This document shows, piece by piece, positions 32,260 to 43,330 of a stretch of DNA of 64,000 bases. The position numbers were made by a program, and so were the translations under genes. This DNA comes from Megalobrama amblycephala (taxonomy: Eukaryota; Chordata; Actinopteri; Cypriniformes; Xenocyprididae): the NCBI RefSeq assembly GCF_018812025.1, contig NC_063061.1, positions 32,064,509 to 32,128,508 of the forward strand, in the 5' to 3' direction. Under the pieces are notes generated by a model that made no database searches, was not told the DNA's origin, and worked only from the letters and a program-made list of their open reading frames with translations. How positions within the stretch are numbered: position 1 is the stretch's first letter; each line of letters begins with the position of its first letter.

Positions 32260-33174
32260 TCATTTCAGACTGTGGTGATGTGGTTTCTCCACTGCATGGA
32301 TCTTCATGTGTATCTTCAGGTGACTTTTAATAGTGAAACTCTTTCCACACTGATCGCAGGTGTGCAGCTTCTCTCTGCTGTGGATCCTCTCATGTGTTTT
32401 CAGATTTGATGACACACTGAATCTCTTGTCACAGTGTGAACACTTATAAGGTTTCTCTCCAGTGTGGATCCTCTCATGTGTTTTCAGAGATGATAACTGA
32501 CTAAATCTCTTGTCACAGTGTGAACACTTGTAAGGTTTTTCTCCAGTGTGAATTCTCTGGTGCTGTTTTAAATTGTTCGCTGTAGTAAAAGTCTTCTCAC
32601 ACTCAAAGCACATGTACTCTCTCACACCAGTGTGTGTTTTTTCATGTGCATGTAAATATGACAGCAGTGAAAAACTCTTTCCACACACAGAACATGAATG
32701 TGGCTTCTCCTTTGTATGAACTGTCAGGTGTCTCTTCAGGTCTGATGCCCAGAGAAATGTTTTGTCACATTGATCACATGTGTGTGGCTTCTCTCCAGTG
32801 TGAACTTTCATGTGTTCCTTAAGACTTCCTTTTTGAGTGAAACTCTTCCCACACTGATCACATGTGAACGGCTTCTCTCCTGTGTGGATTCGCATGTGTG
32901 CTTTAAGGCTTGATGATTGACTGAATCTCTTCCCACACTGATCACATGTGAACGGCTTCTCTCCTGTATGAACTCTCATGTGAATCTCAAGATATTGTTT
33001 GGATGTGAAACTCTTTCCACACTGAGTGCAGGTTGTAGATTTCTTGGCTCTTATTTTCTTTAAAAATGTCTTTTTAGTCTTTGAGCGACTCAAAGGTTTT
33101 TCTCCAGGTTTGTCATGATGTTCCTCCTCCACTTCACTTCAGTTCTTCACTCTCCTCCTTCACTTCCATCAGCT
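32260..33174 (-). pseudogene. C2H2 zinc-finger protein, finger exon (frameshift ahead of fingers)
   Basis: The minus-strand exon starts after the acceptor ttcatttcag at 33174. Nine C2H2 fingers with TGEKP-type linkers follow, e.g. TCTQCGKSFTSKQYLEIHMRVH, FTCDQCGKRFSQSSSLKAH, YKCSHCDKRFSVSSNLKTH, and a last finger ending HMKIH; finger 5 is [19 protein letters not shown]. Such proteins bind DNA in the nucleus, and fishes carry hundreds. In phase with exon 1 (34687-34744) the exon reads LMEVKEESEEL and then hits TGA at 33136-33134. The finger frame starts just after, one base out, with no ATG before the fingers. A single inserted base explains it. It is a recent pseudogene, a null allele or an assembly error; the finger array itself is open for about 290 codons. 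Confidence 0.85.
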
Positions 33175-34686
33175 CTGAAATGAAAGAAAAAAAGTCATTT
33201 CATTTTCAGTAAATCAAAATAAAGAGAGAAATATGAAGTTAAAGGTCATTAAATTGAGACTTGTTGTGATAGACAACTGCTACAAAACATTACGATCATT
33301 TTGATGCATTTGCATAAATTAGTTGCATATGTCCCTGAAACTTTAACATTAATCTTCCAATCGTAAAGGACCAGCTGTCGTTCCAGCGACAGAATCCAGT
33401 GGTCTGGTGAAGGTATAATGTGTGTACGTCTTTTCAGCGCTCCTGTGAAGTTCACTTAATTTTAGAATTTAGTCTCAATTTTACTTTAGCTGCTCGTTTA
33501 ATCTGACTCCAATTTCAAATGTTTTTACATCAAGATTTACTGAATTCAGACAATCAGCACTGAATGGACGTCTTCTGGCTACAGAATTTCCCAAATCGCT
33601 GCTCTGCCACCTTCCCTTAAATAATTCTTGATAATTTATAAATAATATTAAGAAAATAAAGAAAACATTGCTCTGAAATATTTTGAGTAAAATATATTTG
33701 AATCAATGACAAAATGATCTAATGTGATATTAACAGCCATATTTTGACATTTGATATTTAATTAATTTTCCTAAAACTGTGTAATTATTAAGGGCCGTTC
33801 ACAGCAGACTTCTCCTTCCACTGACTTCCTTTCATGACACATGTGAATGTGGGACACCAGAAACACAAGATCAAGTGAAGTTTGCAGTAAAGTGGAGTAG
33901 ATTGTATATTTTAAAATTTTGGAGTGATTATTATTTGTTATTTATGTTTTTAAAAATATCACGTCATATCTTGACGTTGCTTGTGTCTGTAGAAAGTTCA
34001 CATGCTCAAAGTCTAGACTGACTGCATCTTTAAATGTGTTATTATCAGTGTCCTACACGATTCACTCAACCCTGTTACTTCTGACATGATTTTCCTCCTT
34101 TCAAACCAGAGGATTTCTTAAAACTGTGACGCCCAGGAAGTGACATCATCTGGGCTCTTTTCTACAGCATGATGGGAGGACAAGAAAATAATCTCAATCC
34201 ATTGTCTCAGTTTTTACACAAATGAAATGACTGCATTCATCAACCCTGTTACCAAAGTTACTGTAAGAAGAGATTTTGCTCAAGTTACACTCACAACCCT
34301 GTCAGCCATTCTGGAAAGATTCATTTACTTCATACATTTTGGTGTTTACAGTTTATTCCTAAAAAATAACAGTGTTGAAAACTATATTGAAAATGCCTAA
34401 ATTCTGGAAACAATTTTGCAAATTGTGAACCAGATATGAAACAAATGTAAAATATTTAGTTTGATCTGATGTTGACAATCAGTATGAAGTTGAAACTTCC
34501 CTTTACTGATCTAGAAAAGAACATTATGTATCAATTTCATAGTTTCTGCAAATATGCAGAAGTGTTTGAATCTTTCTAACATGAATGTTGTCATTAAAAG
34601 TTCAGTATGTATTTGATAGTTTATCTAAATGTGCAAGAACATGAATGTTGTTCAGCATCATGAATGAATGAAGAATAAACACCAAC

Positions 34687-34744
34687 CTCTTTGTTCTTCA
34701 GTATCTTCAGTGTGTTTCATTCTGCAGGGTTCTGGATCACTCAT
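34687..34744 (-). CDS. First coding exon of the zinc-finger gene
   Basis: ATG at 34744-34742 gives MSDPEPCRMKHTEDTEEQR, followed by a GTTGGT donor. This acidic N-terminus is typical of fish KRAB-less finger genes. The phase continues as GAG-CTG into the exon ending at 33174, so the splice model is coherent, but it runs into the stop at 33136. The intron is about 1.5 kb. Confidence 0.65.
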
Positions 34745-34823
34745 GTTCTTTGCCGCTTTCAGCTCTTCCTGATGCTTCAGTGCTCGTCTGATGGGAATAT
34801 TCCAGTTTTTATTGGAGAACTGC

Positions 34824-34907
34824 TGTGGGAGGAGCTTCACTGATGATGTGAGTGATGTGGGAGGAGCTTCACTGATGATGTGACTGCTGTGGGCGGAGCT
34901 TCACTGA
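34824..34907 (-). promoter_or_regulatory. Triplicated GC-box-like promoter repeat
   Basis: The unit gtgggaggagcttcactga (minus strand: tcagtgaagctcctcccac) occurs three times at roughly 31 bp spacing, the last as gtgggcggagcttcactga, a GC-box core. It lies directly upstream of exon 1 at 34744. The right-arm copy has two versions at about 38345-38400. Confidence 0.5.
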
Positions 34908-35840
34908 CTGAATTACAGATTGGTTGGAGGAGCTGATCTGCCCAAATCAAAAATATCAGTTACTGTGTTTGTTTTTATAGGGTTAAAGACCAGAAATCAA
35001 ACTGTAAATGTACAAAAAGTGAATTTAAAATGAAAACCCATTAAATCCAAGTGTCTATTTTAATGTTTCAAATTACTTTTGTGAAAACCAAATGTTTTAA
35101 TGTCCCATCATCATTTAGTGTAACAGATATTTTTATGTAAAAATGAAACAACATTTATTTTGACCAGTAACTTAATAAAGTATATAAAAGAGTAAGAGAT
35201 CATACTAAATTTCATTATATTTTAAATGTATAAAGGATTTCAAATGAAAATTAAAGAGTATTTTGGGCTGTCACTGTGATCCTTTCAATACACTGTTTGA
35301 ATGTTGTCAAATGATTCTTGTTCTAAGTATGCATGACAAGTTGTTTTCTTTCTTTCTTTCTTTTTTCTTGCTATATTAACCCCTTTTGTATTTCACTCTT
35401 AAACTAATTGCATTAATCATTTATATCCATCTATCGTAAAGCAAATGAGGCAGAATTAGAAGCAAAAAGTTATAAATTAAACTTTATTCTGTTTCTTCAT
35501 TAAAATAATGGCAAATATCTAGAAAATTAGTAAAGAACTGTAAGAAAAACATTTATGGCATGAAGACAGAAATAAACATACATAAACACTATCAAATCCC
35601 CTCAGTCTGTTGACAGCAATGAAATGAGCTTTAAGTGTCAATTTACAGCAGATCTGAAGACATCAGCATAATAAATGAGGTGAAAACAGGAACTATTGAC
35701 ATGAAATAAAGAGTGTTTTCAGCAGTTTCTCTGTTAATATTGATGATCCTCAGACTATCAACACTCATTCAACAAGACATTCACATCATCTCACTTTATT
35801 CTGAGTGTTTGCTGTTAGAAAGTGATTATTTTAATCACAT

Positions 35841-37344
35841 ATACATTATTTGCATTGTGGTTGATCTGACTGTGCATTATTGTGACCGCACAATAATTAC
35901 GATTTGTACAATAATAATAATAATTTATGAGTGTAATGTAATGAGTGGATTGTGTAATATTGTGAATTGTGCAATGTGAGTAATGTGCAATGTGAGGTGT
36001 GTGCAAAATGTGGATCGTGCAGTGGCCCTTTGTGACCCAGTCCCGGGACAACGGATCGAAATTAGCCTTCGACTACAATCCGGTGTGTTTACATTCATGT
36101 ACAATATGTCTGTCCATTAACACACACTGCCCCTATCAAATAATAAATAAATAAACATCAGTCAAATATATGAGAAAAGACTAAAACTGCTCTATTGAAA
36201 GACAATACTGTTATTTCACATGAGCCTCACAGGAGGCGTTTGTAACAATAAAAATACTTATTTTATTGGATTCGATACAAAGCAGTTAAAACTTAAACCA
36301 TCTTAAACTCTATAATCTAACTTTATCCAGCAATATTGGAGATGCTGTTACACGTCCCTCGATCATTTATCCTCTCTGAAATTGGTCCCAGTTTTCAAGT
36401 GTTTATTAATTCATCTTTGGATGCTGGGTTAGTCCCAACACATGCTCTACAGATGAGCCTGATATGAAACACCAAAACATCCTGATGAGTTTAAATGTGG
36501 GATGTCAAAGTTCAAAATGAACAAAGCTCATATTAATCTGCAGATTATACAACATAAATATTACAAAACACACACAAATGTCATATATATTGTCAGTCGT
36601 GTGTCTTTTAATCTTTCAGCTTTAACCCTGTGATTATTCAGGTAGGGTCAGGATAGTCAGATCTGCCTCAATCATAAAGTTCTCACCCGCCGCAGATGAA
36701 GATCTTCAGGAATGATGGAGAAGACTCTCTTGAGCTTCTGTTCTGAGGCTAAAGTCTCACGGGAGTCTCACAGGAGGCAGTCATAACAATAAAAACACTT
36801 TTTTTATTGGTTACGATACAAAGCAGATAAAACTTAAATCATCTTAAGCTAAAAAGCTCTATAATCTTCACTTAATGCAGTTCATCTGAGGAAACCTTTC
36901 ACTTCTCAGACTCCCATTCTGGTTTATATTTCTGAAAACTCATTTTAGTGTATTTCATTTACAATGAGTTCACACTTTAATTCATCCTCTCTAATCTACA
37001 TGTAGCCTATACTGGTGATTATACTGGATTTAATACAGATCACTGCTTTGATATCTTAAATATGAGATGATCTGTATTATTAACTCTACTTTGTGCTGCT
37101 CTTTATTTTGAAAGGTTTTGTGATCATTGTCTCTTCTGATCTAATTTCACTACTGCAATCAATGGACTTATTATTAGAAAATCTAACTTTGAGTTCATAT
37201 CTCTGTAGTTACTCATCTTTAGTGGTTGGTGATGGTGAGTTTGTGTTGATTTTTGTATTATTAATGTCATATTGTGAGAAATAACCGTATTGTATTTCAA
37301 TAGAGCAGTTTATAGGATTTTCTCATATATCCTGACTCCAATAA
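35841..37344. repeat. Centre of the inverted duplication, with a direct repeat
   Basis: 36165-36325 and 36740-36870 are direct copies (ctcacaggagg.. aacaataaaaa.act.. attgg.t.cgatacaaagcag.. aaaacttaaa.catctta). The rest is AT-rich with no gene. At the arm junctions, gatgatcctcagactatcaa occurs in the same orientation on both sides (about 35740 and 37382), while the flanking ttctgagtgtttgctgttag block is inverted, so the junctions are rearranged. Confidence 0.6.
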
Positions 37345-39782
37345 TCAGTTTCTAACAGCAAACACTCAGAATAAAGTATTGATGATCCTCAGACTATCAA
37401 AACTCATTCAACAAGACATTCAGATCATCAGCAGATCATCTCACACTCTTTATTTCATGTCAATAGTTCCTGTTTTCACCTCATTTATTATGCTGATGTC
37501 TTCAGATCTGCTGTAAATTGACACTTAAAGCTCATTTCATTGCTGTCAACAGACTGAGGGGATTTGATGGTGTTTATGTCTGCTTATTTCAGTCTTTATG
37601 CTTTCAACTGTTTATCTTACAGTTCTTTACTACTTTTCTAGATATCTGTCATTATTTTAATGAAGAAACAGAATAAAGTTAGAATTAGAAACAAAATGTT
37701 CTGAATTAGCATTTGCATCTATCATATTATATCCATCTATCATAAAGCATGTTGCTTTATGATAGATGGATATAAATGCTTAATGCAATTAGTTTAAGGG
37801 TGAAATACAAAAAGGGGTTAATATAGCAAAAGAAAGAAAAAAAGAAAAAAACAACAACTTGTCATGCATATTTACAAAGAGAATCATTTGACAACATTCA
37901 AACACTGTATTGAAGGATCACAGTGAAGCCCAAAATACTCTTTAATTGTCATTTTAAATCTTTATTCTTTGCCACTTTCCTTCAAACCACTAGCTTTCAC
38001 CTATTTGTCACCAAGAAGTTTTTAATCATTTAAAATATAATTAAATTAAGTATGATCTCTTAATCTTTTATATACTTTATTAAGTGCTGGTCAAAATGAA
38101 ATGTTGTTTCATTTTTACATAAATATATCTGTTACACTAAATGATGATAGGACATTAAAAACATTTGGTTTTCACAAAATCATTTTGAAACATTAAAATA
38201 GACACTTGCATTTAATGGGTTTTCTATTTAAATTTGATGGAGATACTAAAATTTGATTAACCCTATAAAAACAAACACAGTAACTTATTAACATAGTAAA
38301 TATTTTTGATATGGGCAGATCATCTCTTCCAACCAATCTGTGGTTCAGTCAGTGAAGATCCGCCCACTACAGGTCACTATCAGTGAAGCTCCTCCCACAG
38401 CAGTTGATCAATAAACGCTGGGATATTCCCATCAGATGAGCATCAGGAAGAGCTGAAAACTGCAAAGTCTGAGTTTATTAAAGAGGACAGTGAGAAAACG
38501 AGTGATCCAGAACCTGCAGAATGAAACACTCTGAAGATACTGAAGAACAAAGAGGTTGGTGTTTATTCTTCATTCATGCATGATGCTGAACAACATTCAA
38601 TGTTCTTGTACATTTAGATAAACTATCAAATACATACTGAACTTTTTAACGACAACATTCATGTTAGAAAGATTTAAACACTTCTGCATATTTAGATATT
38701 CATGTGTGTAAAAACTGAGACAACGGATTGAGATTATTTTCTTATCCTCCCATCATGCTGTAGAAAGAGCCCAGATGATGTCACTTCCTGGTGTCACAGT
38801 TTTAAGAAATCCTCTGGTTTTAAAAGGAGGAAAATCATGTCAGAAGTAACAGGGTTGAGTGAATCATGTAGGACACTGATAATAACACATTTAAAGATGC
38901 AGTCAGTCTAGACTTTGAGCATGTGAACTTTCTACAGACACGGTAACCATCAATATATGACGTGATATATTTTTAAAAACATAAATAACAGATAATAATC
39001 ACTCATGTGTGATCAATGTGACAAAACATTTCTCTGGGGATCAAACCTGAAGAAACACCTGAGAGTTCATACAAAGGATAAGCCACATTCATGTTCTGTG
39101 TGTGGAAAGAGTTTTTCACAGCTGCAATAGTTTACATGCAACATGAGAAAACACACACTGGTGTGAGAGAGTACATGTGCTTTCAATGTGAGAAGACTTT
39201 TACTACAGCAAACAATTTAAAAGTGCAGCACCAGAGAATTCACACTGGAGAAAAACCTTTCAAGTGTTCACACTGTGACAACAGATTCAGTCAATCAGAA
39301 CATCTGAAAACACATGAGAGGATCCACACTGGAGAAAACCCTTACAAGTGTTCACACTGTAACAAGAGATTCAATAGGTCAGGAACACTGAAAACACATG
39401 AGAGGATCCACAGCAGAGAGAAGCCGCACACGTGTGATCAGTGTGGAAAGAGTTTCTCTTTTAAAAGTCAACCTGAAGATACACATGAAGATCCATGCAG
39501 TGGAGAAACCACATCACTGCACAGTCTGAAGTGAAGTAGTTCATTTTTATGTGCTGAACAAAAAAATCTCTTCTTGTGTAAGTTAGCCACAGCCAAATCT
39601 CTCCTCTCCAGCTATAGTTGGCGGCCATGGGCTACAAGTTTTATTTATTTATTATTATTTTTTTGCAGTTACAAAATGTCTTTTTGTACCTGCATCAGCA
39701 AATTATTCACAAAAATTTTAAGCAAACAAGTTTAACCCTTTAACGACCCAGTGGTCCGCTGGCGGGATGATAGAATGTTATA
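37345..39782. repeat. Right arm of the inverted duplication (deleted)
   Basis: It is the reverse complement of 32022-35840 with at least two internal losses: about 1.1 kb (left-arm 32780-33920) and about 0.3 kb in the intron (left-arm about 34225-34540). Confidence 0.85.
38462..39534 (+). pseudogene. C2H2 zinc-finger pseudogene (right arm)
   Basis: Exon 1 (to about 38554) has ACG where the left copy has the MSDPEP start ATG, and one C fewer in the following CCCTGCAG. The intron sequence (..taataatcactc at 39004) then jumps directly into the middle of finger 4 ([16 protein letters not shown]), so the acceptor, the exon start and fingers 1-3 are gone. Finger 5 contains a frameshift and stop (SFSQLQ-stop). 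Later fingers are readable from 39150 (CFQCEKTFTTANNLK, CSHCDNRFSQSEHLKTH, CSHCNKRFNRSGTLKTH), with an extra Val codon and a 1 nt insertion in the last finger. Non-functional. Confidence 0.88.
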
Positions 39783-41340
39783 AGTGTGACCGTATGAATG
39801 AGGTAAGGCTGGTGATTGACGCTCATAAACACCAATCAGCAGTGAGTGGGCACTATTTCAGGGCTGGTTGGTTTCAGCCTGGGATGCGTCACGTCCGGAT
39901 CCTCCCCTTTTTCTGTTTGTTTCAGCGGTTTCAGGTATGTGCTGTTAGCACATAGCATTTTGCTAACTTTTGTTATTATTGCTCGTTGCACTAATATCTT
40001 GCTTGTTGTACACCAGCCTGTCTTTTCATCAGGTTTGTGTGTTTCTCCGTCGGATGCTATTTTGGATGTGATTACTGCCCTCCTTTCAGGTATGAGGAAG
40101 TTTTATTGTAAGCCAGGTCTCGTTTCACTGAGGGGTGGGTGGTTTGAGTAATGTGCAGTCCCTGTACTTCAGTTTACCAGCGGATTATTTGAAGGCTGCG
40201 TATCCTGAGAGGTGAACTGATTGTAAAACTCGTCTATCCGCATTTGGATTCTCCCTTTCGTCCTGGGCGATTATTATTGCAGCTCGGCTCTTCCTCCACT
40301 GCGCGCCGTATAACAATATCGGATTACAACTATTTAAAGGGACTTCTGCTGCTGCTGTTTGCTTTCTGTGATTTGTTCTAATTTACACTTACTAGTTTAC
40401 TTTGGGGTGGAGGGACGTGCATTTATTGGGGCGATTTGAATCCTGTTTCCCTTAAACTTTTAACAAAGTTTTTCATTGTTTATTTTTTATCTTTTTTTCC
40501 CATGCAGAGTTGTATTTTGTGAATTGTACTGTGCTGTGGTGATTGTTGCCCATCGTGTTATGGTGGAATTGTGACTTCAATTTGCATTTCATTAATTTGT
40601 TTTTGAGATTTACTTATTTTGTTCTTGATTTCTTTCAGGAGCTGGGGTCCCACGGGTGAAAGATCTTTGGTGGTGGTGCTGCTTCAGCGTTTGCCGTGTG
40701 ACACTTTTGAAGTGTACGAGTGTGTGATCTGAGTTCACGGTGGGGTGTGTGTGGAAGTGTGCTTTTGGATAACTAGCGCTGGTGATCACTCCGGTGGGTA
40801 ACCCCAGCCCTGTAATTAATTATATTATGTTTTGTTTATTTGAAAGTTGTGTAATTGGTTTTGTTTAATTTTTTTTTTTTTTTCTTGTTTCATCTGTCAC
40901 TGGATCTTTTTACAGTGAGGATATTTTCTTTTTGTTTCTTTGTAATTCTGTATAATTTGAGTTTGATTTCTGTGTTTTTTGAGTTCTGTCTTTTTGTCTT
41001 GTGGTATTGGTTTTGTGGATATTTGTTTCTTCGAGTTGTCACTGGAGAGAAAGCTGCCATGAATGGCACCATATCATTGTGGCTATTTTAAGTGATTTTT
41101 CTATCATGAATTCAAGTTGTGAATAAATTTTGTACCTTTTTTTTTTTATTTTAATTTTTTTATATGATGCCCACGTTTCCTGCCTACCTTTCTTTTTAAG
41201 AGAATCGAACCTGTGTGACCTAATAATTAAACTTTGGGGTTATTTCTATTTCCGGGGTGAAACCCTACCAGGTGGCGTAGTCGAATTTTCTACAAGTAGA
41301 TAAACTTGGGCTTGTGTGTGTTAACCTGGCTGCCAACCCC
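39783..41340. other. Non-coding stretch, possibly an LTR-like segment
   Basis: T-rich sequence with GGTAA/GGTGAG-type steps. Near 41272 the string accaggtggcgtagtcgaa resembles the TGGCGTAGTCG that follows the 5' LTR of some fish Ty3-type elements, so 39.8-41.3 kb could be a solo LTR. I cannot find a matching second LTR or any gag-pol, so this is weak. Confidence 0.25.
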
Positions 41341-41359
41341 CTGAATTTTTGTGATCACT

Positions 41360-41862
41360 GAAGCCCCGGGTATACTTTGGCCGTCTGCATTTGTGAATTT
41401 GATGATCATAATTTTCGTCATGCGGCAGGCTTGTGGCCCATCCGCATGCAGCCCAAATTTCGAGACTGTGCAGATGGTGCACATGCAACAGCGCATGCGC
41501 AAGCAAGACGGAAGAGCCCACTAGGTGGCAATACACACAGTACTGAGCACAATGTGCAGTCGTCAAAGAAGAGTGTAAAAAGCGATTCAAAAACAAGACG
41601 AATAAACTCAGAGGCATGTTTTCCCCATCGTTTTTTTAATTCCTGTTCTCTTGGTGTATCTTCTGAACTATGTTGCAATGGTGGATGCACGGACACGACT
41701 GCACGCGAGACACGTCCAGGCGCGGAAAGTGAAGTATACCCGGGCTTGATGGCGCACTGTCTTTCCGCACTCACGGGCAAAGAATTATCTTTGAAAGGCT
41801 TGCACACTCAACTGTGCGCGAGATGGAGCAGAACGTGGGAAATGACATATACCCGGGCCTTA
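41360..41862. mobile_element. ~500 bp MITE with CCCGGGTATA ends
   Basis: The left end is agccccgggtatactttggc; the right end is catatacccgggcctt, with a second internal tatacccgggctt at about 41736. The open frames across it run on both strands and carry no domain, so they are incidental. Confidence 0.6.
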
Positions 41863-42309
41863 ACCACTCCAAATTGTAGTGGACTGGAGCGGACGGCTCA
41901 CTTTGGGAAAAATACCCCCCCAATGTCCCCCATGTTATTATGTCTTGACATGTAGTTTAACTGTTGCTGGTTGATCTGAGAGGCATTCTGGGATACCTGG
42001 CTGTCTCAAGTCCCCTCTCGATGCATCCTCCATAAAAGTCGGATCAAGAACACATTCAGGGATTTGAACTGTACTTGGCTAGATGTGAACTTTGAATTGG
42101 ATCAGTACTCGGGCAGCAGCTGATGACGTTTCAAGAACAGACAAGAACGCATATTAAAAATGGATAACTAGTGAATGAATGAGGCATTTATATAGCACTT
42201 TACTATGTACTACTGCACACCGTAAGTGCTTCACAATCACATCAGGGGTCGCTTCCTCATCAACAACCTGGATAATTCAACAGCAGACACAGAGCAACAG
42301 CACCAAGAT
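41863..42309. other. Repeat-like flank
   Basis: It includes tttatatagcactttactatg at about 42190-42210, a motif common at the 3' ends of fish non-LTR elements. No gene is seen. Confidence 0.4.
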
Positions 42310-42730
42310 CAAATCTGTGGTTTATTGATAAAGAAAGCACCTATTTGAAAATTTGATCTGACGTTGTCGGAGTTGTGAGATCCAGATGATCACTGGGCGT
42401 TCAGCGTTCATGTACCCCGCCGAGAGCAGCCTTACCTCGGCTAGTCCTTCTGATGTTTGCTGCTGACTCTGTAGTGGTTAAACGAGATATAACTCATTAA
42501 TCTATAATTTGTTCCCTGGAAAATCGTTTTGGCTGAGGGTAAAGTAAAGTTTCATAACTTTATATATTTAGGCTATTTAACTTTACCATTGTAGTCTATT
42601 GGAGCGCTGACTTTGAACGTTTGACTGAACTGTTTGCTTTCATTTTTATTGTAGCTTCTTATACCTGTAAATGTAAATGGCTGTTATTGATCATTAAAAC
42701 TGACATTTAACAAAATGAGACAGAGTTGTG
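42310..42730. repeat. Dispersed repeat, inverted relative to 49385-49720
   Basis: Shared blocks in reverse complement include ctgacgttgtcagagttgtg, gagatcca..gatcactggg.., agcagccttacctc.g and tttcataactttatacattt. The pair brackets about 7 kb containing the Harbinger element and the LINE gag. No coding frame is seen. Confidence 0.75.
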
Positions 42731-42994
42731 TTTTATGATTGCAAACTATATGCACATATTGACTGAACCACATGTGTTTATTATTTTTAAAATGTAAATG
42801 AAAAGAGGAAGTTTTATAGTTCTGGTTTATACCATTCTGGTGTTTAGTTTGTTTGGTTGTAAATATACATGTAGTGAAGATAATCATTGACTGCGTTGCC
42901 TGAACCACATGCATGGGTATTAAAATGTTAATTTTATTGTTGCCTAAAATATACATACAGAGATAACTGGAGTGGCCAGAATATCAAATGTCAA

Positions 42995-43330
42995 GTGTCC
43001 CCAACTAAGCAAGCCAAAGGCGACAGCGGCAAGGAACCCAAACTCCAACAGGTAACATCAGGTGACAAACAGGTGTTAAAATGGAGAAAAAAACCTTGGG
43101 AGAAACCAAGCTTAGTCAGGGGGCCAGTCCTCCTCTGGCGAACAGTGCTTTGTTATGATTCAGGTTGCTATCATAAGTCCGATAGGATCGCAACATTTAA
43201 AGTATTTAATCCGGTTCCATCCAGTTGAGGATCGTATTCATCACACCGGTATGGACGTGATTTATGTTGAGGAACTGTGGCACTGGCTGTCGTGTCGATG
43301 AGGCCTTCACAACGGATGATCTGAGTCATT
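42995..43330 (-). mobile_element. 3' end of an L2-type LINE, reverse orientation
   Basis: Read on the minus strand it matches the tail of the LINE at 13590-15906: the 146 bp-repeat motifs (tcgacacgacagccagtgcc, accggtgtgatgaatacgat), then cctatcggacttatgatagc, ccagaggaggactggccccc and ctccattttaacacctgttt. Only the 3'-UTR is present, as expected for a severely 5'-truncated insertion. Confidence 0.8.

Larger units (their letters stand above)
32022..35840. repeat. Left arm of a large inverted duplication
   Basis: This arm is matched in reverse complement by 37345-39782. Mirror-image landmarks are gtggtccgctggcggga (32034-32050 / 39751-39767), the tagctggagaggagagattt block (32178 / 39600), the zinc-finger gene, its intron, exon 1, and the tgtcatgcat.. 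caaatgattc block (about 35300 / 37880). The left arm is the more complete one. Confidence 0.88.

Noticed and set aside
41290..41955. Open frames on both strands up to 192 codons
   Set aside because: They lie within the CCCGGGTATA-ended MITE, with no domain and no splice support.
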